From the NCBI RefSeq assembly GCF_002288925.2, contig NW_022098036.1:37374265-37438264 (forward strand): DNA of 64,000 nucleotides. The letters are read 5' to 3'. Below are positions 46,741-61,934 of the stretch, piece by piece. Every line of letters starts with the position of its first letter. The stretch's first letter is position 1. The notes under the pieces are model-generated. The model saw nothing but the letters and a program-made list of their open reading frames with translations. It did not search any database and was not told the origin of the DNA. Source of the stretch: Delphinapterus leucas. Lineage: Eukaryota > Chordata > Mammalia > Artiodactyla > Monodontidae. The translations under genes were made by a program, and so were the position numbers.

Positions 46741-48849
46741 ACTTTCTACATTGACTGAAGGGATAAAGGAAGTTTAAAGGCTCTTGCTTACAGTTGTTTA
46801 TAAGAAAACAATCTAACTATCCATCAGTATCTTGAAAGCTAAATAAATTATGGAATTGTTAAAGACAGTATAAGTCTATTAAAACATTTTTAAAGAATAT
46901 ATAATACCAGGTTAAAATGTCACGATATGATAAATGAAATAAGTAGGCTATAAAGCAGCACATACAGCATTATCCAATTTTGTTTTGTATATTGGTAGAA
47001 TTTTTTTAATTGAAGGAATATGCCAAAAAGTCAACAGTAGCTTACTTTGATAGTGGGTTAATGGGCCATTATAATTTCTTTCTTGAACATTTTTTTCATT
47101 GTCTAATTATACTACAACAAATATAGGATATTTTTTATTTAAAAATAAACTTTTGCTCTAAAGCACTGGGGCCTGTGATAAATCTACTGAAGCCTGCAGC
47201 TTCACCAACAGAGGAAATTTGACACGACCATACCCCAAAGTCTACTGCAGGTTCATTATGGGAGACTAGATTCACAACAAATTTAATAAGGCAGTTTTTT
47301 TCCACTTGAAAAATTTACCACAATTACAAAGTGTAAAATGGATTCTTTCCCATTAAGTTTATTTATAATGTCTTATCGTGTATGGTTTATGTCTGTATAC
47401 ATGCAACTACAAGTGGGAATTTGCTATAAACCTGTATTTTATTCTGTGTAGTCATGCCAAAAAAGATTTATTCTGTTCATACTAAATTTCAATTACTCAG
47501 GTTCATTTGATATAGAGCAGACACTATATGTGAAGAAGTGGTTCAACAAATACTAATCTCTTTTATAGGTACATCCAGTCCCTTTTTGCACTTAACAAAA
47601 CCTCGCTTTCTAAGCTCTAAATTTAGATTTGCAAGGAAATCCTGACCTGGTATAGATAAGCCTACTAGAAAGGCATATGGCTATGGCAAATCCTCCTACA
47701 TCCTGGATGTGAATAAAATACAATTAGATAAGCAACTTCCTTCATTAAATAGGAAATGAATAAAATTTTTCAACTACAATTTTAATCACTTTACTTTGCC
47801 ATAAGATAGGTTGTTTTTCTCTTGGGAAACCACAGGTACATTAAAAAGGGAGTCTTAACCTAATATTCCTAGCCATATGACAAGCCTTATTCTGATCATT
47901 TTACAGGAGGAGAAAATAAAGGGCTAGAATTAAAAGCATTTTTCTATTTCAGATGTTTAGAAGCCTGGTTTGGTTTCCTTAACTAAAATTAGTTGTATAT
48001 CTTATTTCTATGTTTTCTATTAAAACACACTGGTAGAGAAGCAATCTTTTCTCTGGGACATCTGTAAATCAGCCCCAGGGCTAGGTAGTAGAAATGGGTT
48101 CATTCAATAAATATAACGAAATTGAGGTCGAATAGTGAGACAGTAACAGATCTGGGACTAAGGCCAGGTCTCCTGGCTTGAAATCTGACAAGATTACAGT
48201 TCTTAAATTAAAATATATTTTCCCTAAGAGTTGAAACAGGGAACACGCTTTTAGGATACCAGTTAGTGACACGTGGGAAACATCAGCTAGCTCCCAAACC
48301 CAGAAGCTGCCTAAGATGTTTTAGCTAACTACCACATACTACATAGAGGGCAAGAGTCACTAAAATAAAATAATCACTCCACAAACAAAGGGAATTCAGA
48401 AATCTGCAACAGCAATTAGCCACCAGTATCTTACTATGTTTCTGTGCTCTGATGTCCATTTCCATGGAAACAGAAAAAGAAGTGAGAGGCAGCCAAGAGA
48501 AGAGATGTCAGAACTTGTCAGGTTCAGTGGCTAGAGCTGAAAGCTGCAAATGCCATTTTTTTCTTACAAACAGCATCAGCTGACTTCTGGCACATAATCG
48601 ATTCTCAAGCTAGGCAATGTCAGCTTGCTTGGAGAAGCATAAAGCTAAAAAACAGGCTTAGGTTTTCGTTTTGTGTTTGAAGGCCTGGATTAAGGGAGGA
48701 GACGCAAATTAAAAGCAAACTGTTCAAAATTCTACATTTCTAAAGCATAAGAATGCAACAGAATTGTTTCAAATTTCACAAAGTGAAGATAAGGATTTCT
48801 TAACTGTGATGCTGGGGGGAAAAAGTAGGATCACCACAGAGCATTATCT
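46741..48849. other. Intron, one weak MIR
   Basis: A MIR-like antisense patch at 48075-48205 ('gtaacagatctgggactaag', 'ccaggtctcctggcttgaaa'). No exon seen. Confidence 0.55.
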
Positions 48850-50110
48850 GTAATGAATAGCAAGAGGGTAGAGGCAGGGAAGAGACAGAAGGCAGAGGAA
48901 GCAGCAAGTACAAAGGCCCTAAGACAAGAGAATGTGTGATCCTTTCAGGGCACTGCAAGCACACAAGAGCTCTTAGTGTTGGGGAGACAGTCATCACAGA
49001 AGGCTTTCCCAAAGGAGGTAACACCTAAGCTAAGACCTGAAGGACTAGATGGAGTTACAGAAGAGAGTATTCCAGCAAGAAGGAAGAGCATGAGGGAAGT
49101 CCTAGAGGCAAGAGAGCAAAATGAATCCAGGAATAGAAAATAGTTTAGGACAGCTGGAGCAGAGAGTGGGAGGAGGAGAATGAGTTGTGAACAGATCAAG
49201 AAGGGTCTTATTTCCCAAGCTGGATTTTGAACTTTTGTCCCAGAAAACAAATTTTCACTGAAAAGTCTAAATCAGGAAAGTACATGATGAGATCTGCATT
49301 TTAAAAAGAGTAGTCAGGGGACTTCCCTGGTGGCGCAGTGGTTAAGAATCAGCCTGCCAATTCAGGGGACACAGGTTCAAGCCCTGGTCTGGGAAGATCC
49401 CACATGCCGTGGAGCAGCTAAGCCCATGCACCACAACTACTGAGCCTGAGGTCTAGAGCCCACGAGCCACAACTACTGAAGCCCACACACTCACAGCCCG
49501 TGCTGCACAACAAGAGAAGCCACCGCAACGAGAAGCCCACGCACCACAATGAAGAGTAGCCACCGCTCACCACAACTAGAGAAAGCCTGCGCACAGCAAT
49601 GAAGACCCAACGAAGCCAAAAATAACTAAATTAATTAATTTTAAAAAAAGATTAGTCAAACTATCTCAGATTACAGAAAGATACAAATGTAGAGTCTGTT
49701 ACAGCCTTCCCAGGAGAAAGGTAAGGGTGGACCACACAGTGGGGGAGGGGCAGCAGAGGAGATGGGAGAACAGGACACAGTGAATATGAGCAGTGGGAGA
49801 AAGAGAAGGATGAATCAAAGATGACACCCAGGATTTTGGCCTGAACAGCTACATCGCTGAGTTCCCGTCACAAGCACAGAAGAAGGGGTTTCAGGTGTGT
49901 GTGGTACACTGATGAGCTCTCGTCTGGACTTCATGACTTTGAGATATCGATGGGAGGGTCAAGCAGAGCTATCCAGCAGGCAGTTGCACATGGGATGGGT
50001 GTGTCTACCACTCAGGAGAGACATCTGGGATGAATATTGTATCTGGGCTTCAGGGCTGGATACCATTGCCCAGGGAAAGCACAAGATCAGAAGGGATTTC
50101 AAAAGATGAA
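48850..50110 (-). repeat. L2 LINE, long antisense copy split by a SINE
   Basis: L2 internal sequence in antisense: 'gcagcaagtacaaaggccct', 'gaaggctttcccaaaggagg', then after the SINE 'atgacacccaggattttggc', 'gcaggcagttgcacatggga' and 'tctgggcttcagggctgg'. The 70-codon frame at 49897-50109 belongs to this repeat. Confidence 0.72.
49319..49652 (+). mobile_element. CHR-type SINE, long form
   Basis: Begins 'gggacttccctggtggcgca', box B-like 'ggttcaagcc', long 3' part ('caccacaactagagaaagcc'), tail 'aataactaaattaattaatt'. Short imperfect flanking repeat agagtagtca/agattagtca. Confidence 0.88.
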
Positions 50111-50114
50111 TTAT

Positions 50115-50225
50115 AAAGGCTTTAGAGCCTGTTCAAATGTTGGCTACACCATTTACTAATTATATGATCTAGGGTTACTTAGTCTCTAAGCCTGTGAACT
50201 GGGATAATTATACCTGTTCTAAGGA
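50115..50225 (+). repeat. MIR SINE
   Basis: 'acaccatttactaattatat' and 'gggttacttagtctctaagc' match sense MIR. Confidence 0.65.
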
Positions 50226-50295
50226 CTAATATTTTTTTAAATTAGTAGAGAAAGAAGAAACTAAAAAGGAGAATGAGAAAGAGAAGATAAAAAGT

Positions 50296-50507
50296 TGGGC
50301 TTCCCTGGTGGCTCAGTGGTTGGGAGTCCGCCTGCCGATGCAGGGAACGCGGGTTCGTGCCCCGGTCCGGGAAGATCCCACATGCCGCGGAGCAGCTGGT
50401 CCCGTGAGCCATGGCCGCTGAGCCTGCGCGTCCGGAGCCTGTGCTCCACAACGGGAGAGGCCAAAACAGTGAGAAGCCCACGTAACAAAAAAAAAAAAAA
50501 AAAAAAA
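50296..50507 (+). mobile_element. CHR-type SINE (cetacean form), well preserved
   Basis: Body from 'tgggcttccctggtggctca' through box B 'ggttcgtgcc' and 'gagccatggccgctgagcct' to a 21-base poly(A). Close to sister copies at 55961 and 61258. Confidence 0.92.
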
Positions 50508-50653
50508 GTAGATATCACAGGAGAATGCAGTATCATGGAAGCTAATGGAAAAGAGTATTTCAAGATTAAAATTAATACATGAAATACTGCAAAGAGATCA
50601 ATTACAAGAAGAAATGAGAAGTGTACAAAGGATTTTTTTAAAAGACATTTCTG

Positions 50654-51166
50654 ATGCAAATCAAAACTACAATGAGATATCATCTCACACCAGTCAGAAT
50701 GGCCATCATCAAAAAATCTAGAAACAATAAATGCTGGAGAGGGTGTGGAGAAAAGGGAACACTCTTGCACTGCTGGTGGGAATGTGAATTGGTTCAGCCA
50801 CTATGGAGAACAGTATGGAGGTTCCTTAAAAAACTACAAATAGAACTACCATATGACCCAGCAATCCCACTACTGGGCATACACCCTGAGAACACCATAA
50901 TTCAAAAAGAGTCATGTACCAAAATGTTCATTGCAGCTCTATTTACAATAGCCCGGAGATGGAAACAACCTAAGTGCCCATCATCGGATGAATGGATAAA
51001 GAAGATGTGGCACATATATACAATGGAATATTACTCAGCCATAAAAAGAAACGAAATTGAGCTATTTGTAATGAGGTGGATAGACCTAGAGTCTGTCATA
51101 CAGAGTGAAGTAAGTCAGAAAGAAAAAGACAAATACCGTATGCTAACACATATATATGGAATTTAA
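50654..51166 (+). pseudogene. L1 ORF2 C-terminal fragment
   Basis: 170 uninterrupted codons including the Cys-rich C-terminal motif ([18 protein letters not shown]) and the conserved end ([20 protein letters not shown]). It has no promoter or upstream domains. The open frame reflects relatively recent insertion, not function. Confidence 0.88.
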
Positions 51167-51585
51167 GAAGAAAAAAAAAATGTCATGAAGAACTTAGGGG
51201 TAAGACAGGAATAAAGACACAGACCTACTGGAGAACGGACTTGAGGATATGGGGAGGGGGAAGGGTGAGCTGTGACAGGGCGAGAGAGAGTCATGGACAT
51301 ATACACACTAACAAACGTAAGGTAGATAGCTAGTGGGAAGCAGCCGCATGGCACAGGGATATCGGCTTGGTGCTTTATGACCGCCTGGAGGGGTGGGATT
51401 GGGAGGGAGGGAGACGCAAGAGGGAAGAGATATGGAAACATATGTATATGTATAACTGATTCACTTTGTTATAAAGCAGAAACTAACACACCATTGTAAA
51501 GCAATTATACCCCAATAAAGATGTTAAAAAAATAAATAAATAAAAATTTTTTAAAAATAAAAATAATAAATAAATAAATAAATAG
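50654..51585 (+). mobile_element. 5'-truncated L1 with 12-bp target-site duplication
   Basis: Starts inside the ORF2 C-terminal region ('atgcaaatcaaaactacaat'). It stays open for 170 codons (50654-51166; [20 protein letters not shown], then [19 protein letters not shown]), so this tail is little damaged. The 3'UTR and an (aaat)n/A-rich tail follow. Direct repeats aagacatttctg lie at 50642-50653 and 51586-51597. Confidence 0.94.
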
Positions 51586-51597
51586 AAGACATTTCTG

Positions 51598-53984
51598 GTG
51601 ACCCCTACTAAAGCAGGGTGAAGGTGAATATAGACAGAAGTATATGGTAAATGAGGGAGTGAGAGACAGACTTATTAAATTCTTTCAAGAAGCTTGTCTG
51701 CAAGAGAGAAGAAAAATTAGGCTGGTATCTAGTAGAGTCAAAACAGAGTTGCTTGTTTTTGGTATTTTATTGGGAGAAGTTTATGCATCACAAGTTAAGA
51801 TGCTTTCAACTGCAAGTAACAGAAAACCTAACTAAAAACGCTTAAGCCATTTAGGACATGTATTGTTTATTTAATAAAAAGTCTAAAAGTAGACAACTCT
51901 GGGGATTTTACAGAATCTTAGTGATGTCATCAGACTAGGGAATCATGTCCTTACAACATATTCCCAACAGAAAGAAAAGAAAAGAATAAACCTTGTCCCT
52001 CTGTTAGGAAGCAGAACACCTTACCTAGAGCTTTCCCCCCACTGCCCATCAGACTTTCCCTTATATCTCACTGGTTAGACTGGGTCACATGGCCACTCTT
52101 AGCTATAAGAGAAGCTGAGAAATTGTCTTGCTTTCTAGACTCAATTTTGAGGCAATAAGAGAGATGGGGGTTGAGAATGACTTTTACATAGCCAGCCAAT
52201 ACTGTCTGCCTCATACATGTTTATATGCTAATGTGAAAGTGTTGATAAAGAGAAAGAAGCCAAAGATACAAATGGAGGAGGGCAAGAATGAGTTCAGACA
52301 CAGGCTATTTTGTAAGAGGGCTAGATGGAAGTTCAGAAAGTTTGTACCATACAAATTTAATTTTCTCTGTTAAGAAGAAAATGGGATCATTCAATAAAAG
52401 TTAAGGGAAAGTTAGAAGAAAAGAGGTCTTCAGAATAACAAAGCAGATTTTTAAATGGAGAATACGAGACGGTTGCCTAGCATAAGAGCTTTCTGGGCCA
52501 GAGAGAGCAAAAAAAGAATGGAAAAAAAACTTTGTACGGATTACTGGGCAACAGATGATTCAGTCAATATTAGATATCATTAATTCACACTGCCACTCAC
52601 AAGGAGTTCTCTAGCAGGACCCAGCAGCCTGAGAGTAAGAATAGAGAAAGTAGAATGCTGAGTCCATTCTAGATTAGAGTTAGGGTGGGTGGTACAGTGG
52701 AAAGACAAGGGTACAAAGAAGTTGAAGTTAACAGCAGGCCAGTGAAATAACAGGTCATGTACATCTATGTTAGGAAAGAAATGAAAGGTATGAAAAGGCA
52801 GACAGAGTGGAATAGTAAAGGAACCTGGGGTGTAGTAGCCATAAAAGGAAGGCTAAAAGGATGAAAAGCTATGGCAAGATGAGTAAAATGAGTACTTCCA
52901 GGGAACAAGATAGAGGGTGTACCATAAGAATGGATGGCTGACATAGAATGGAGGTTGAGGGCACTCACATTAAGAAGGTGAAGAAACTGAAAGGCTAGGA
53001 TATTAATTGGATTGTCCACATGGACTCTGAAGTCACTTTTCCAAGATGGTGGCTAGAACTCAGGTAAAAGGAAGTGTCAATATCTTTAGCAAATAAAAAA
53101 GAATGACCGAAGAAGAGCAGAAGAAGTTGACTATACTTTTAATAACCATGATTATCAAAATAGAATATAAGTATGGAGGGTTACTAGAGCAGAAGCTGCC
53201 TTAGGAAACAAGAAATGTGTCAAACCTTACCCTAAACCCATGGGTACACAGTAAGTGAAAGAAGATATGCATCCACTTAAGAAGGCTTCATGAAAAGCAA
53301 TGTCTACAAGGAACTGCAGTTTTCAACTAAGGCAAAGAGACAGAGGAGTTTTCAGTTAAGGATACTAAGGAGAATTCATTTAATATAAATTGGAGGTCCA
53401 AGAAACAGAATCAGAATCACGAAACAAAACTTTGGGAAGAGGAAGGTAAGTTTAGGTTTAGGAGAGAAGAAATCCTAAACAGCGTAAAGAAGAGAAAATA
53501 CTTTAGTGACCAGAGAGGTTTATATTTGGGTAGATATCAAAAGTGACAGGTATCTGGGGTGTAATGGAATTAGTAGGCCTCGAGGTGTCCAAAAGAACCA
53601 GTCTTAGCAGCCTCTCTGCAGCTCGGAAAAATTGTACTTTCAAGGAATTCCCATATTGAGTTACAATACCTAGAAATTCTCAGCAACAGTGTTTTCAACA
53701 TACTAGATTAGTATCCAAGTTTAGCTTTAGACACACATTCATACTGGAAACCAGTTTTATTCACATTTTATCTGTATAGGAAATAATCTAATCTTGTTCA
53801 AAAAGGCCCCCAAAAAACTGACCTTTGACTTCAGCTTCTGGGAAGTAATCTCTAAGATCTTTGTTTTCTTGGGGCCATGGGTTAGCCAGGTACTAACAAT
53901 GTGATTTAGGATGGGGGCTTTGGGTCACACTCAGAGGGGCTGGAGACTAAAGGCTGAGATCAGCCACATGGATAATCAATAATG
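51598..53984. other. Intron, no supported gene
   Basis: 51770-52130 ('ctgcaagtaacagaaaacct') looks like an old interspersed repeat of unknown class. 52650-53560 is purine-rich with no coding signal. No splice-flanked frame matching NUBPL was found. Confidence 0.5.
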
Positions 53985-54410
53985 ACCATGTCACAGAGTC
54001 CCAATAAAAACTCTGGATACCAAGGCTCAGGTGAGCTTCCTTGGTTGGCAATATTCCATGCACCGTGTCACACATCAATGCCAGGAAAGTAATGTGTCCT
54101 GGCTCCACAATGAGAAGACAACGGGAGCTCCATACTTGGTAATTCCCCAGACACTGCCCTAGGAGCTTCTTCCTTTGGCTGATTTTAATCTGTCACCTTT
54201 CCCTGTAAAAAACCATACCCATGGGTATAGTAGCTCTCAGTGAGTTCTGTGAGTCCTTCTAGCAAATTATTGAATCTAAAGGTGGTCTTGGAAACCCCTG
54301 AATTTGTAACTAGTGTCAGAGTGAGGGCAGTCTTGTGGGAACCCTCTTACTTTATATTTGGTCTAAACTGAGATATCTGTTCTCCTTAAATCAACTTGTT
54401 TGCAAGGAAA
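53985..54410 (+). repeat. LTR-like ancient element, family unassigned
   Basis: 'agtcccaataaaaactctgg', 'gtgagttctgtgagtccttc', 'tagcaaattattgaatctaa' and 'ggtggtcttggaaacccctg' recall a common mammalian LTR, but I cannot name it. Only one copy and no internal viral genes are present. Confidence 0.4.
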
Positions 54411-55193
54411 AAAAAATAACTTGAAAAGAACTCAATATCTGAGGTTAGCTGAAATTTGTCACTGAATAGCAACTAGTCTACTGTGCTACTAATGGCCCTC
54501 TGCTCCCATAAATTCTTCTGAACTGTGAAGAAGTCTCAACAAATAACCACTAAGAAAAGTACTGTTGAGTTTTAATCTGGATCTAATAGCCACTCACTAT
54601 ATCACTGAGACGGAAAGTCATTTCTCTTTAGTGAACTACAGCTTGCTCTAGGTAACTGGGAAATGTCATTGTACCTCAGTGAAGTGTGATCAAACCCAAA
54701 TAATGAATACCTATAAAACAATTTTAATTCAATTTTTTAATTTTTAAAAAAGGCATTTGATAACTACTATACTTTATAAATGAATTATATGATTGCAGTT
54801 ACTGACATCACAACATAGAAGGGTTTGTTGAACTTCGCATTACCAAACACTACCAAAAAGGCTTTATAACTAGCCTGCATATAAAAACTGTACAAAAATA
54901 ACATATTGTCTAAATTTTTTAAAATGTAATTGAAGTAGAATGAAAACAGGCATTTAAATAATGAGTGTCACTGTAAAGAAATTTACCAAGACATTCTCTC
55001 AGATATGCCTTATAAGGTGCAAAGTATAAAATACAAAATCTACAGTCAAATGACACAGGAAAACTCTCAATATATTAATACCCATTAGTATTTCAGAGAT
55101 GGTATTAAAAAGTGTGTTTTTACTCTTTTAAGTGAAAACTTAAAACTTTAAGACTTCACTGGTACAGTTTAGTTAAAAGCTCAGCCTAGGGGG
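54411..55193. other. AT-rich intron, nothing recognised
   Basis: No exon or repeat signal I can name. Confidence 0.55.
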
Positions 55194-55344
55194 ACTTCCC
55201 TGGTGGCACAGTGGTTAAGACTCCACACTCCCAATGCAGGGGGCCTGGTTTTGATCCCTGGTGGGAGAAGCAGATCCCACATGCATGCCACAACTAAGAG
55301 TTCACATGCCCAACTAAGGAGCCGGCGAGCTGCAACTAAGAATA
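55194..55344 (+). mobile_element. Short CHR-type SINE, diverged
   Basis: 'ggacttccctggtggcacag', 'ggttttgatccctggtggga' (box B decayed), end 'ctgcaactaagaata'. No poly(A) remains. Confidence 0.82.
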
Positions 55345-55445
55345 ACAGCACCTATTACACAGAATTGTGAAGATTAAATGAGATAATACAGGTAAACATA
55401 TAAGTCTTGGTACACAGTAAAAACTCAATAATAGGTAGCTACTTT
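55345..55445 (+). repeat. MIR SINE 3' part
   Basis: 'agaattgtgaagattaaatg', 'agataatacaggtaaacata' and 'acacagtaaaaactcaataa' match the MIR 3' region. Confidence 0.72.
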
Positions 55446-55946
55446 CAGTAGTTTAAAATTATCTAGTGATAATACATTAAGTCAACCTATTTAAGCTGAT
55501 GCTTTCTACACTGAGGTAACAAATACACCAGACTTAGACTCTACCAAAATGAACCAATTTTAAAGTTCCAACATACTTGTTTCTTTGACATATATATATA
55601 TAGGCTTCACATAAATACAAAAAAGAAATTTTTCTAAAAAAAGGATGCTTTATTTCACCATGAGTCATTTCGTTTGGTGTACTTTTTATCAACATCAAAT
55701 TAACTAATATTATAAAAAAACAAGAATTAAACACACAATCATCTATGAATATAAATTAGTATAGCATTATTTTCAAACTATGAATGATTACATAGCACTG
55801 ACACTTTTTTAAAATCTATAAGCAAAGGTTCACAGGAATGAAAAGAATCTATGGCAGCAAGTTTCATGCCTTTCTAATTTACAATTTCTGTAAGTCTAAC
55901 CATGGAACAAATGAATAACATCAGAGGAAAGGTTGCTGTAAAAAAT
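55446..55946. other. AT-rich intron, nothing recognised
   Basis: No coding or repeat signal. Confidence 0.55.
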
Positions 55947-55960
55947 AAAAGGGAGGCCCT

Positions 55961-56170
55961 GGGCTTCCCTGGTGGCGCAGTGGTTGAGAGTCCGCCTGCC
56001 GATGCAGGGGACACAGGTTCGTGCCCTGGTCTGGGAAGATCCCACATGCTGCAGAGCAGCTAGGCCCGTGAGCCATGGCCGCTGAGCCTGCGCGTCCGGA
56101 GCCTGTGCTCCGCAACGGGAGAGGCCACAACAGTGAGAGGCCCACGTACAGCAAAAAAAAAAAAAAAAAA
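55961..56170 (+). mobile_element. CHR-type SINE (cetacean form) with 14-bp target-site duplication
   Basis: 'gggcttccctggtggcgcag' to 'gaggcccacgtacagc' and poly(A). Direct repeats aaaagggaggccct (55947-55960) and aaaagggagaccct (56171-56184) differ at one base. Confidence 0.94.
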
Positions 56171-56184
56171 AAAAGGGAGACCCT

Positions 56185-56626
56185 AACAGTCTTTGCAATG
56201 ACTGGCATCCCAAGAATTATACACTGGGAAGAATAATCTGGCAGCCTCTGGGTAGGTAATAAGGAGGAAAATTAAGTTAGTGATGAGGGGATGAAAGAGG
56301 ATGAACAGGTTGCCAAAGCTGTCACCAGCAGTTTAAAACAGTCTTTCAACAGTAAAAAACCTGACCCAAATGAATGAAGTAGAAGCACTCTGCAATGACT
56401 GTGAAAAAGATGGGAATACAATTCAATCAGCACTGAAGTAATCACAATCAAAATAATTACTGTATCCCCTCAAATAGAAAACACCATAGACTGTAAGATA
56501 CACCATATTTTACTTACCACCAAAAAGAATAAAAAGTTAATAATTAAACTGACATGATGTCAAGATTTATTGATTATAAATATACTCCAATTTCAAAGAT
56601 ACTAAAATTTGAAAAATATGTATCTT
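56185..56626. other. Intron, nothing recognised
   Basis: Unique-looking sequence between the SINE and the next L1. Confidence 0.55.
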
Positions 56627-56747
56627 AAAATCAATTAAATACAGACCAGATGGCAGACAGCAGAAGCAAGAAAAACTACAATCCTGCAGCCTGCGGAACA
56701 AAAACCACATTCACAGAAAGATAAACAAGATAAAAAGGCAGAGGGCT

Positions 56748-57409
56748 ATGTACCAGATGAAGGAACAAGATAAAACCCCACAAAAACAACTAAATAAAGT
56801 GCAGATAGGCAACCTTACAGAAAAAGAATTCAGAATAATGATAGTGAAGATGATCCAGGACCTCGGAAAAAGAATGGAGGCAAAGATCGAGAAGATGCAA
56901 GAAATGTTTAACAAAGATCTAGAAGAATTAAAGAACAAACAAACAGAGATGAATAATACAGTAACTGAATTGAGAAGTACACTAGAAGGAATCAATAGCA
57001 GAATAACTGAGGCAAAAGAACGGATAAGTGACCTGGAAGACAGAATGGTGGAATTCACTGCTGTGGAACAGAATAAAGAAAAAAGAATGAAAAGAAATGA
57101 AGACAGCCTAAGAGACCTCTGGGACAACATTAAATGCAACAATATTCGCATTATAGGGGTCCAAGAAGGAGAAGAGAGAGAGAAGAACCTGAGAAAATAT
57201 TTGAAGATATTACAGTCAAAAAGTTCCCTAACATGGGAAAGGAAATAGCCACCCAAGTCCAGGAAGTGCAGAGAGTCCCATACAGGATAAACCCAAGGAG
57301 AAACACGGCAAGACACACAGTAATCAAACTGGAAAATATTAAAGACAAAGAAAAATTACTGAAAGCAACAAGGGAAAAACGACAAATAACATACAGAGAA
57401 CTCCCATAA
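56748..57409 (+). pseudogene. L1 ORF1, frameshifted
   Basis: MYQMKEQDKTPQKQ opens a 166-codon frame holding the coiled coil (LRSTLEGINSRITEAKERIS) and the start of the RRM-like domain (CNNIRIIGV). A frameshift near 57170 moves the reading to a second frame (MGKEIATQVQEVQRVPYRIN to stop 57409). The remaining C-terminal part to about 57645 is broken, including a short duplication of 'acctacaaccaagatta' (57491 and 57519). Confidence 0.87.
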
Positions 57410-57703
57410 GATTAACAGCTGATTTCTCAGCAGAAACTCTACAAGCCAGAAGGGAGTGGCATGATATATTTAAAGTGATGAAAGGGAAGAACCTACAACC
57501 AAGATTACTCTACAACCAACCTACAACCAAGATTATCTCATTCAGATTCAATGGAGAAATCAAAAGCTTTACAGACAAGCAAAAGCTAAGAGAATTCAGC
57601 ACCACCAAACCAGCTCTACAACAAATGCTAAAGGAACTTCTCTAAGTGGGAAACACAAGAGAAGAAAAGGACCTACAAAAACAAACCCATAACAATTAAG
57701 AAA

Positions 57704-61697
<3,994 letters not shown>

Positions 61698-61934
61698 GCA
61701 TATATGTGGAATCTAGGAATATGGTAGAGATGAACCAGTTTGCAAGGCAGAAATAGAGACACATATGTAGAGAGCAAACGTACAGACACCATGGGGGAAA
61801 GTGGGGAAGTGGTGGTAGTGGGATGAACTGGGAGATTGGGGTTGACATATATACACTAATATGTATAAAATGGATAACTTAAAAGAACCTGCTCTATAAA
61901 AAAATAAAATTTTTAAAAAATCAATTAAATACAG

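Noticed and set aside
49897..50109. 70-codon plus-strand frame
   Set aside because: Lies within antisense L2 repeat sequence and reads on the wrong strand of a dead LINE.
50654..51166. 170-codon open frame as a functional gene
   Set aside because: It is the C-terminal tail of L1 ORF2 in a 5'-truncated insertion with a 12-bp target-site duplication. It has no promoter or catalytic domains.
53985..54410. Endogenous retrovirus with internal genes
   Set aside because: Only an LTR-like stretch is seen; no gag, pol or env sequence was recognised near it.
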